Shown: positions 23,669 to 30,769 of the stretch, piece after piece
How the letters are laid out: each line of letters opens with the position of its first letter
How positions within the stretch are numbered: position 1 is the first letter of the stretch
NCBI GenBank assembly: GCA_964453525.1
Contig: CAYVOV010000016.1
Coordinates: 1-64,000, forward strand
DNA: 64,000 bases
Reading direction: 5' to 3'
DNA from: CAYVOV01 sp964453525
GTDB taxonomy: Bacteria > Chloroflexota > Dehalococcoidia > Dehalococcoidales > UBA2162
Translations under genes and position numbers: made by a program
Notes under the pieces: generated by a model
Databases searched by the model: none
The model's input: the letters and a program-made list of their open reading frames with translations, nothing else
Told to the model about the DNA's origin: nothing

Positions 23669-25567
23669 TTACCAGATATCCTTGATGATGTGTGTCAGGT
23701 CGAGGTCTTCAAGGGTCTTCGGGAGCGGTTTGCCGGTTTCAGTGTCCCACCCCATAAGCTCGTAGTAGTTGAGCAGCATTTCATTCCAGACGGGAGCGAT
23801 GCCGGTTCCGGCAAATTTGCCATCATGCGGTGTCGAGCCGTACCGCGGAGACGGAGCATCAAGGTCAGCGGTTATTCCGTTTTTGAGGTTAAACGCTCTC
23901 AGCAGGTTGGCAACCCGGAGACCTGCCTTTAATGCCTCGTCTTTTGTAAAGTCCCAGCCGGTGGCGGTGCTGATGCTTTCGGCAAGGGTGCTTACCGCCA
24001 CCATCGTGCAGAATGAGCAGACTCCCAGAGAGTCCTCGAAGAGCAGTCCGCCCTTGGCTTTAGCAACAAAGGTCGAGACATCAATTGGCGAGAAAGGGTC
24101 GGTCAGGGGAGTCAGGCCGAACTCGGGCAGGTGAGGTGTGGCAATCAGCCAGCCGGACTCCAGGGTGCCGGTGTTCGAAACGCAGGTATCAAACATCTCC
24201 CGCCAGTTCAGGCGGTGGTCGTGTTCCCGTGGCGTGTTCGCCTTCATAGTGTGCACGGCGAAATTGGGCGCTTCTCCGCCGATACGCTGGGAGGCGCGCA
24301 TTACTCCCTCCGCCAGCATATCGCCCACTCCCTCCCGATTTGCTATCTTGTGGAGCATTGCCGTTACCGCCTCCACATTTCCCCAGGTCATTTCCAGCCC
24401 GTCTGTGTCCTCTTTTTTCAGGATTCCTTTCTCGTAGCATTCAATTACCATGCCGATTACCCAGCTACTCTCATTCAGGTCCATGCCGAGGCGGTCGACA
24501 AGGTCGGAAAGAATCAGCGTCTCATTCAGGTCATACTGGCCAATCTGGTTGCTCCAGGCGGTGAGTCCTTCATACTCGGGCTCTTCGACAATCTTTCCCT
24601 GATGCCGCCCTTCGGGAATTGTGAAAGTGTGGCAGTGGTGCATCGGACATGCCCAGCAGGGGTGCAGCTTCGGACTGTAATGGCTCCTGATATATTCGCC
24701 GGTGAATTTCGATAGCTTCTCTACATCGAATACATTTGTGCTGTAGTTCTTTGTCAGTAAAGTACCCGCTTGCGCTGACCTGGCATAGAGATTGAGTGTT
24801 CCCCAGTCCCGGATTTCGCTGCGGTTATACAATGGGTCGTTCTTGATTCTGTCCCGGTAAACCGCCGCCACTTCCAGAAATCTCTTTTCGTCCCTGAGGG
24901 ACGGTCTCCTTGCTCCACGGGCGACGGCGATTGCTTTCAGCTTCTTGGAACCCATCACCGCTCCGGTGCCGTTATGGGAGGCGGAATGCCCTTTATCACC
25001 AATTATGCAGGCGTAACGGACAAGGTTTTCGCCAGCAGGCCCGATAGAAAAGACGCTTGCCTGGTTATCACGCAGGCCGAGTTCTTGCTTAATCAATTCT
25101 TCGGTCTCGCTGGTGTCCTTACCGGCCAGGTGACCGGCATCCCTCAGCTCAGCGGTACCATCGTGGACGTAAAGGTAGACAGGTTTTTCGGCAGCGCCCT
25201 GGACTACTATGCCATCAAATCCGGAAAATTTCAGGTAGGCGCTGAAGAAACCGTTAGCCTGGGTGGCGGTAGCTCCCTCAGTCAGTGCTCCTTTTGTAAC
25301 CACCGAGAAAGTGCCCGAACCGGGCACCCGGGTGCCGCTTAAAGGACCGCCGCAGAGCATAAGGCGGTTCTCCGGGTCTGACCATTTTACCTCCGGCGGG
25401 ACCTCGTCATAGAGATACTTTGCTCCCAGACCGGAGCCGCCGAGATATCTTCTCAATGTTATTTCATCCGGACTTTCCTGAGTGATTTGACTGCTACTCA
25501 GGTCGGCCCGCAGAATTTTTCCTGCATATCCACCCGGATTTCCCGGCTGGTTTGTTTCTTCTGCCAT
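23669..25567 (-). CDS. Aldehyde:ferredoxin oxidoreductase (tungsten AOR family)
   Basis: A 632-residue AOR. The N-terminal GKILRADLSSSQI and GGSGLGAKYLYDEV blocks build the bis-pyranopterin fold, and SGTRVPGSGTFSVVTKGALTE and GAVMGSKKLKAIAVARG are characteristic. The cluster cysteines are in HPCWACPMHHCHTF and a later DSLGVCSFC. AORs oxidise aldehydes to acids, or the reverse, with ferredoxin and a tungsten-bispyranopterin. The ATG at 25567 follows AAAGGAGAATC. It stands alone; its paralogue is at 55909. Its substrate is unknown. Confidence 0.9.
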   Translation of the reverse strand: MAEETNQPGNPGGYAGKILRADLSSSQITQESPDEITLRRYLGGSGLGAKYLYDEVPPEVKWSDPENRLMLCGGPLSGTRVPGSGTFSVVTKGALTEGATATQANGFFSAYLKFSGFDGIVVQGAAEKPVYLYVHDGTAELRDAGHLAGKDTSETEELIKQELGLRDNQASVFSIGPAGENLVRYACIIGDKGHSASHNGTGAVMGSKKLKAIAVARGARRPSLRDEKRFLEVAAVYRDRIKNDPLYNRSEIRDWGTLNLYARSAQAGTLLTKNYSTNVFDVEKLSKFTGEYIRSHYSPKLHPCWACPMHHCHTFTIPEGRHQGKIVEEPEYEGLTAWSNQIGQYDLNETLILSDLVDRLGMDLNESSWVIGMVIECYEKGILKKEDTDGLEMTWGNVEAVTAMLHKIANREGVGDMLAEGVMRASQRIGGEAPNFAVHTMKANTPREHDHRLNWREMFDTCVSNTGTLESGWLIATPHLPEFGLTPLTDPFSPIDVSTFVAKAKGGLLFEDSLGVCSFCTMVAVSTLAESISTATGWDFTKDEALKAGLRVANLLRAFNLKNGITADLDAPSPRYGSTPHDGKFAGTGIAPVWNEMLLNYYELMGWDTETGKPLPKTLEDLDLTHIIKDIW

Positions 25568-25703
25568 CTTGATTCTCCTTTCATCACCGGGATTCTGGAA
25601 ATGTCAGTTATAATTTACCGGTTGTCATACTGGCTCAAGTGTATTTGGCTGCTACGGGTTTGTCAATTCGTTTTCCGGGCGCTTGAAAGTACATAGAAAC
25701 TCC

Positions 25704-25772
25704 GTGCCCCCGTTTTTATCTTTTCCTGCCCGCTGCCCATTAGTGAAGTTTAAGAGGGGCAAAGCCCCTTGT
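25704..25772 (-). repeat. Family A right-end fragment
   Basis: It contains CCCCCGTTTTTATCTTTTCC, TGCCCGCTGCCC and AAGAGGGGCAAAGCCCCTT, as in the other right-end fragments. Confidence 0.6.
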
Positions 25773-25798
25773 ATCTTGAAAAGCTGGTAAAAAGTCCG

Positions 25799-25828
25799 TT
25801 GATGTACACAATTATATTATGCTAAAAT
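25799..25828 (+). promoter_or_regulatory. Possible promoter for the PNPOx-like gene at 25864
   Basis: TTGATG (25799-25804), 18-bp spacer, TAAAAT (25823-25828), 36 bp before the start codon. Confidence 0.4.
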
Positions 25829-25863
25829 TCTCCCACGATATTCGATTAGGGAGGATTCTCATT

Positions 25864-26286
25864 ATGGATAAAAAAGAAATCCTGGATTTTATCAGTAAAC
25901 ATCCGACAGCTTATATGGCTACCGTAGATGGTGATAAACCGCACGTTCGCGCCATGGGAACGTTCCGTGCAGATGAAAATGGACTCGTCTTCTCCATGCA
26001 ATCACCTAAAGACGTCTACAAACAACTCATTAAAAATCCTGAAACCGAACTTTGTTACTATGCTGACGGCATCCAGATCAGAGTCAGCGGTCGGATGCAG
26101 CAGGTAACCGACATGGCACTCAAAAAGGAAATTGTGGAAAAACGCCCCTTTTATAAACCAGGGATTGAAGAGGAGGGATGGGACTACGTGGGTGCTTTCA
26201 TCTTGAAGAACGGTAAAGCCACTATCCATGATAGGAAGGGGCCACCGTCTCCGGTCGGAGCGCCTAAAGTTTATATCGATTTATGA
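25864..26286 (+). CDS. Pyridoxamine 5'-phosphate oxidase-like FMN-binding protein
   Basis: A 140-residue split-barrel flavoprotein. The pattern HPTAYMATVDGDKPHVRAMG (residues 12-31) and FSMQSPKDVYKQLIKNPETELCYY are typical of the PNPOx family, close to the clostridial pyridoxamine oxidase-like proteins. The start at 25864 follows GGGAGGATT; a longer frame from 25819 has no signal. It ends at a strong bidirectional terminator. The substrate is unknown; it is probably a flavin reductase or oxidase-like redox protein. Confidence 0.88.
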   Translation: MDKKEILDFISKHPTAYMATVDGDKPHVRAMGTFRADENGLVFSMQSPKDVYKQLIKNPETELCYYADGIQIRVSGRMQQVTDMALKKEIVEKRPFYKPGIEEEGWDYVGAFILKNGKATIHDRKGPPSPVGAPKVYIDL

Positions 26287-26430
26287 AATAAAAATTGAAG
26301 GGATAATAAACCTCTCTTCAGCTCCAAGGTGTTATTTTCATTATATCCTCGCAACAATCGCCTGCGAGAAGGGGAATAAGGGGATGAGGACATAGAAGCT
26401 TGTAATACAAGGCCGAGGAAAATACTCGGA

Positions 26431-26466
26431 AATAAGGAGGCGGCGCTTAAACGCCGCCTCCTTATT
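26431..26466. terminator. Bidirectional terminator
   Basis: A perfect 15-bp stem, AATAAGGAGGCGGCG with CGCCGCCTCCTTATT around a 6-nt loop, lies between the convergent genes ending at 26286 and 26486. A/T-rich flanks give a U tract in both directions. The preceding 26287-26430 shows a second weaker hairpin (CCGAGGAAAATACTCGG) and nothing else. Confidence 0.75.
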
Positions 26467-26485
26467 TGATTCCGGCTGCTTTTAT

Positions 26486-26626
26486 CTAGCCCTTTCCGAT
26501 CCTGAACATCTTGGTTCCGCATGACGGGCATGTACCCTGAGTTGCCGGTTTACCATTTTTCATGGTAATTGCTTTCGGGTCTTTCATCTCCTTCTTTGCC
26601 CGGCACTTGACACAATAGGCTTCCAT
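26486..26626 (-). CDS. DUF5679 zinc-ribbon peptide (46 residues)
   Basis: A 46-residue protein starting MEAYCVKCRAKKEMKD with C5-x2-C8 and C33-x2-C36 (GTCPSCGTKMF). The order (YCVKC, then KNGKPATQGTCPxCGT) matches DUF5679, a short family common in Chloroflexota and some Actinobacteria. The fold should be a small zinc ribbon; the function is unknown. The ATG at 26626 has AAGGAGATGG upstream. It precedes the binding-protein gene's end by about 50 bp but is a separate minus-strand gene downstream of it. Confidence 0.85.
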   Translation of the reverse strand: MEAYCVKCRAKKEMKDPKAITMKNGKPATQGTCPSCGTKMFRIGKG

Positions 26627-26677
26627 TGTTTCCATCTCCTTAATAATTTATATTTTATTGATGTCAGCATTCAATCG

Positions 26678-28459
26678 TTAGTAACCCATTTCCTCCTTCA
26701 GGTCCTGGTCAAGCCAGAAATACTTTACGTAGTCGTGCCAGTCGTCGTAGCCCACGCTCCTTTCACCTGAGAAGTTCTTCATCCAGGGCCACCAGAAGGT
26801 GTAGAAATAACCTTCCACGTTATTAATGCCGTATGCCTGGTCGAGGCAATATTTCGATATGTGTTCCCGGTAGTACAGCTGGGCTTCCTTGCTGTCTTTG
26901 AGAGCCAGCAGCCGCACCTCTTCCAGAGCCTTGTCAATAACGGGGTCGTCAATCATGCTGATATTGAACATGCCCTTCCCGTGCTTGTCTATCCCGAGGT
27001 AATAGGAAGCGATGGGAGCGGTAGTGCTTGCCAGTAACGCATCGTATTCCTTGCCTATCTGGATGCTGGATTTGACACCAGGCTCCACCACATTAAACTC
27101 CAGTTCGATACCCACTTTGGCCCACATATCTTTAATTATCGAGTAGTAGTCGACCTCGGTATTGGTCAGGACCATCGTGGTCTTGAAGCCATTAGGATAG
27201 CCGGCTTCAGCCAGGAGCTGCTTGGATTTCTCCGGACTATAGACAAAAAGCTCTTTTATCGATGCAGGTAAGTCCGGGTCGTCGATGCCAAGGTAGAGGT
27301 CGCGGAGTGATGCAGTTTCGCCATGCGGGTAACTTATGATATTCCCTTTACCACCGCGGAAATTTTCGAGTATGTCATAGTAGTCGATTGCCATTACCAT
27401 TGCCCGGCGTACCCGCACGTCGTTAAACGGCGCCTTGTCCGTCCTCATGCCGCACGGTGTACCCCTGCCATCATTTGATGTTTTCTCCAGGTACAGCAGG
27501 TCCGGAACTGACTTCTGGAGCTCGGAAGCCTCTTCCCAGTCAATGCTTTCCATATAGTCAATTTTGCCTGTCCGCAGAGCAGCAAGCTGGGTGGATTTAT
27601 CAGTTATGATGAGATATTTCAGAGCATCAATATAAGGGAGCTGGTCACCCTTACCCGGACCTACCGGGTTCTTCATCCAGTAGTCGGGGTTACTGTGGTA
27701 GAGAATGTGGCTGTCAGAGATGTACTCCTTGAGAATAAAGGGACCGGTGCCGACGGAAATATCCCAGTCCAATTTACCATATTTCTCCATCACCTCAGGT
27801 GGGTATATCCAGCAGCAGTCCATAAGGCGGGTCAAGCCTGCTACCATAGCGCTGAGCGGGAGCTTGATTTGAATTTCCCAGGGCCCGGTCTTGGTTATCT
27901 CGGCAGGCCAGAGCTCAGGGTTAGCCCGGTGGACGTATGACGTTTCGTCATTAACTCTCTTATCCAGGCAGTAGAGGACGTCATCGGTCGTCATTTCCCG
28001 TCCGCCGACCAGGCGGGCTGCCTCGCTGTCTTCATTGATAGCCCAGTGTACCCCCTGGCGAACCGTTATGATAATAGTCCCTGTTTCATTAGGCTCATCG
28101 AGTACCCAGTCTACTTTCTCAGCGATATGGCCCCTCTTCTGGTCATAACGGTCATAGGAGTGGGCCCAGTCGGTCTCACCGGTGCCGTAGCCGCCGGCAG
28201 GTCCCTTTGCCCAGTCCCCTTCCCATATCATCTCGTTGGTCGGGGGACCGTCGGCAATGGCGCCCAGGGGATTATGCCTCCAGGTTGAAGGCGTCCCACG
28301 GTTCGACTCGATCCGATTAAGCGTGCCACCATATTCGGGCCTCTCTTTTCCTACCACCTCTTTCTCCTCTTCTTCTTCGGCTGCCGGGCCGCATGATGCC
28401 ATCACCAGGGACAGCACCATCAGGCAGCTAACCAATAGCCATATAATCTTCTTTGCCAT
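26678..28459 (-). CDS. ABC transporter substrate-binding lipoprotein, family 5 (oligopeptide/nickel type)
   Basis: A 593-residue secreted protein. The signal peptide MAKKIIWLLVSCLMVLSLVM ends in a lipobox with ASC at about residue 23, followed by an acidic EEEEEK linker. The mature region follows the family 5 plan, with VRQGVHWAINEDS, GREMTTDDVLY, GTGPFILKEYISD and FNDVRVRRAMVMAIDYYDI. It binds peptides, nickel or small organic solutes outside the membrane. No permease or ATPase genes are adjacent, so it is an orphan in this window. AAGGAGGTTACAG precedes the ATG. The long leader is described separately. Confidence 0.9.
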   Translation of the reverse strand: MAKKIIWLLVSCLMVLSLVMASCGPAAEEEEEKEVVGKERPEYGGTLNRIESNRGTPSTWRHNPLGAIADGPPTNEMIWEGDWAKGPAGGYGTGETDWAHSYDRYDQKRGHIAEKVDWVLDEPNETGTIIITVRQGVHWAINEDSEAARLVGGREMTTDDVLYCLDKRVNDETSYVHRANPELWPAEITKTGPWEIQIKLPLSAMVAGLTRLMDCCWIYPPEVMEKYGKLDWDISVGTGPFILKEYISDSHILYHSNPDYWMKNPVGPGKGDQLPYIDALKYLIITDKSTQLAALRTGKIDYMESIDWEEASELQKSVPDLLYLEKTSNDGRGTPCGMRTDKAPFNDVRVRRAMVMAIDYYDILENFRGGKGNIISYPHGETASLRDLYLGIDDPDLPASIKELFVYSPEKSKQLLAEAGYPNGFKTTMVLTNTEVDYYSIIKDMWAKVGIELEFNVVEPGVKSSIQIGKEYDALLASTTAPIASYYLGIDKHGKGMFNISMIDDPVIDKALEEVRLLALKDSKEAQLYYREHISKYCLDQAYGINNVEGYFYTFWWPWMKNFSGERSVGYDDWHDYVKYFWLDQDLKEEMGY

Positions 28460-28599
28460 TTTCCTGTAACCTCCTTAGACGAATTCAGGATATTATCAAC
28501 TCATCTTCCCAACCATACTGTTCCTTGGATTATCATCTTCGCCCAATACAATATAATAATCTACATAATAAGCCTCCTTATTTATCTGTTACGCCATTC

Positions 28600-28680
28600 C
28601 AGGCGCATAAAAAAGGGCATCAGCCGCCGCCGCATAATTCGGTGTAAGCCGATGTCCTTCAGGCCGGTCACTTCTTTTTC
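28600..28680 (-). promoter_or_regulatory. Possible attenuator in the leader of the binding-protein gene
   Basis: On the minus strand, CATCGGC pairs with GCTGATG across a GC-rich loop and is followed by CCCTTTTTT, about 150 nt before the gene's ATG. This looks like a terminator inside a leader. No known riboswitch class was recognised, and it could instead be the terminator of an unseen small RNA. Confidence 0.35.
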
Positions 28681-28817
28681 CTATTTACAAGTAATTATTT
28701 CTTTCCCGCTTATTCTACCTTTCCCACTAATTGTGCCTGTTGCTTTGTATAGCGGAGTATAGTAGAGTTCGGCGATTCTGTCAATAGTAAAATGGATATT
28801 GAAACATCTTCAGTAAT

Positions 28818-28962
28818 ATCATTGCGAGCCCCAATATTGCGAGGACGAAGCAATCTCTAACATAATTGTCATTATGAGGAGCGAAGCGACATGATAATCT
28901 ATATAGATAATATTTATAGAGATTGCCACGTCTCCGCTAAAGGCGGACTCCTCGCAATGACA
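28818..28962. repeat. Family C palindromic repeat (composite)
   Basis: It starts ATCATTGCGAGCCCC, contains GAAGCAATCTC and ATTGTCATTATGAGGAGCGAA, then AGAGATTGCCACGTC, and ends GGACTCCTCGCAATGACA. A smaller TGTCATTATGAGGAGCG unit appears nested inside. The rest of 28680-29087 shows nothing recognisable. Confidence 0.75.
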
Positions 28963-29087
28963 CTTGCATAGTCAGGTGTAAACAGTACCCCTGATTACGG
29001 TGCTTGATTTGTAAACGATAAAATGGTAGTCTCAAAAAATGCTGTGCTCTTAATCAGGCAGCAACATCTTAACCGGAGGGAAAATAT

Positions 29088-29966
29088 TTGACTGAAATTC
29101 TGAACGTGGTATTGCCGACTTTTATTGTAATTTTGATCGGCTTTTTATTCGGGAAAATAACAAAGATAAATATTGGGGCAGTAGTGGATGTTGTAATCTA
29201 TATTGGTATGCCAGCCCTGGCGTTTACCTCCATGCTCGATAAGGAAATTGTCCTGATTGATGCCTCCAAGGTCTGGGCATCGGCGGTAATAATAATCCTG
29301 GGCTGTGGATTATTCGCCTGGCTGGTATTCACACTAATCAGGCAGAAACATTCCGGGCTCTATGTGCCCATAGCCATGATGAACTCGGTAAATATCCCGT
29401 TTCCCATTACTTATCTTGCCTTCGGTTCGGAAGGATTGTTTGCCGCAATCCTGTTTTATATTCCGCAGTCGCTACTCGCCTATACACTGGGCATTTTCGT
29501 GATAGCCGGCAAGAACTGGAAGGAAAATATTAAGGAAGTATTTAAAATCCCGCCGATTTATGCCGCTATCTTGGGACTGGTGCTCAACCTGGCTGATGTG
29601 ACAGTACCCGAGCTCGTCCTCAATCCGCTGAGCTTCATCGGTACCATGGTGATACCTCTTGTCCTGCTGGTACTCGGTTATAATCTGGCGAAGGTAAAAC
29701 TCACCTCAATTCCGACAACTCTGCTGGCTTCTTTCCTGCGAGTGGGAGTAGGACTGGGGTTCGGTTTTCTTGTTGCCGGGCTGTTTAATCTGACCGGTGT
29801 CCTGAGAGCGGTGGTAATCCTGGATTCAGCAATGCCGGCAGCGGCTACGGCTTCAATCCTGGCGACCAAGTACGATAATGAAGCCGAACTGGTGGCAAGT
29901 GTTGTTTTCGTAACAACGGTGGCAAGCCTGGTGGTGATTCCGTTCCTGCTGAATATACTTACCTGA
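29088..29966 (+). CDS. AEC family transporter (auxin efflux carrier/malate permease type)
   Basis: A 292-residue membrane protein with about ten hydrophobic segments in two five-helix halves. The N-terminal VLPTFIVILIGFLFGK, the internal MMNSVNIPFPITYLAFG and the second-half PLVLLVLGYNLA and AMPAAATASILATKYD blocks are the AEC family's conserved regions. Bacterial members carry malate, malonate or related acids. The start is TTG at 29088 behind CCGGAGGG. It is a single gene with no partner to indicate the substrate. Confidence 0.88.
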   Translation: MTEILNVVLPTFIVILIGFLFGKITKINIGAVVDVVIYIGMPALAFTSMLDKEIVLIDASKVWASAVIIILGCGLFAWLVFTLIRQKHSGLYVPIAMMNSVNIPFPITYLAFGSEGLFAAILFYIPQSLLAYTLGIFVIAGKNWKENIKEVFKIPPIYAAILGLVLNLADVTVPELVLNPLSFIGTMVIPLVLLVLGYNLAKVKLTSIPTTLLASFLRVGVGLGFGFLVAGLFNLTGVLRAVVILDSAMPAAATASILATKYDNEAELVASVVFVTTVASLVVIPFLLNILT

Positions 29967-30060
29967 TACCGGTTATCCGCCTGTACTCTCAGTCCCGGCA
30001 GCATTCTGGTTCTCGGCGTCCGGTTTTCACCTCCGGCGGTTTATTTCATCAGCTCCGTTT

Positions 30061-30133
30061 ATAAAATATCTATTCCCGCCCACCACCCTTTAATGAAAAC
30101 TAAGAGGGGCTCCGCCCCTCTTAAAGTCCCCAT
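30061..30133 (-). repeat. Family A right-end fragment
   Basis: It contains TATCTATTCCCGCCCACCAC, CCTTTAATGAAAA and the hairpin TAAGAGGGGCTCCGCCCCTC, followed by TTAAAGTCCCC. A family D element directly follows. Confidence 0.7.
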
Positions 30134-30140
30134 TTTTTAA

Positions 30141-30247
30141 TGTTATTCCCGCGAAAGCGGGAATCCAGAAAATCATCGCGTATCAGGTACTTGGATTCCC
30201 GTTCATGGTGAACCTTCAGGGCGAACCCGATCAGGTCGGGAATGACA
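30141..30247. repeat. Family D palindromic repeat
   Basis: The ends TGTTATTCCCG and CGGGAATGACA are inverted repeats. An internal CCCGCGAAAGCGGGAATCC hairpin and GGATTCCCGTTCATGG lie between. The second copy is at 33731-33834, and each follows a family A fragment. The remaining 30248-30416 is featureless. Confidence 0.75.
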
Positions 30248-30416
30248 ACTTAATATTAATCAGCCTTAAATTTTTTAATCTGGGGCATAATTTTTCCCAT
30301 GAATTCCCATTAGATCTTGTTATCTGCGGGTGGTAATAACGGGCTCCGTAGTAGTACAGGCCGGTGTCGTCAAGCCTCTGACCGGTGAATTTTTTGTCAG
30401 TAGGAGCGTAGTAGGA

Positions 30417-30746
30417 CTATTTAGGTGAAGATATTACGACCTTCCAGTTGGCATCGTGTAATTCGTCTATACTAAATTTCCTTGAATAGATTAATTCTCC
30501 TCTTTCATTCTTCGCTTCAATTAGACAGTGAGTGAGAGTCCCAGGAATACCCTTCACTTTAACAATTTTGTCCGGTTCTATATATGTTGTTTTTTGTTCT
30601 TGAATATAAATGGTTAATGCAGTGGCGGTTCGGTTTTCAATTCGCAGAGGAAGCGTAGGTTCACAGGCCAGAACAAAGAGTAATGCAATACCGAACAATA
30701 CCGTTGGACCTAATAAAAGAAGTAGCCTTTTTCTTTGAGCTTTCAT
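30417..30746 (-). CDS. Small hypothetical lipoprotein
   Basis: A 109-residue protein with a hydrophobic N-terminal stretch LLLLLGPTVLFGIALLFVLA followed by C28, a plausible lipoprotein site. The rest looks like a small beta-sandwich (PLRIENRTATALTIYIQE). I do not recognise the family. It lies 23 bp downstream of the UPF0182 gene on the same strand and may be co-transcribed. No clear ribosome binding site precedes the ATG. Confidence 0.6.
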   Translation of the reverse strand: MKAQRKRLLLLLGPTVLFGIALLFVLACEPTLPLRIENRTATALTIYIQEQKTTYIEPDKIVKVKGIPGTLTHCLIEAKNERGELIYSRKFSIDELHDANWKVVISSPK

Positions 30747-30769
30747 TGCTAATTAGAGTAAGAAATGTA

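Noticed and set aside
23669..25567. Assigning the first AOR as benzoyl-CoA reductase BamB
   Set aside because: It is isolated from the aromatic genes and has no ferredoxin or Hdr-like partners. The 55909 paralogue is the better candidate.
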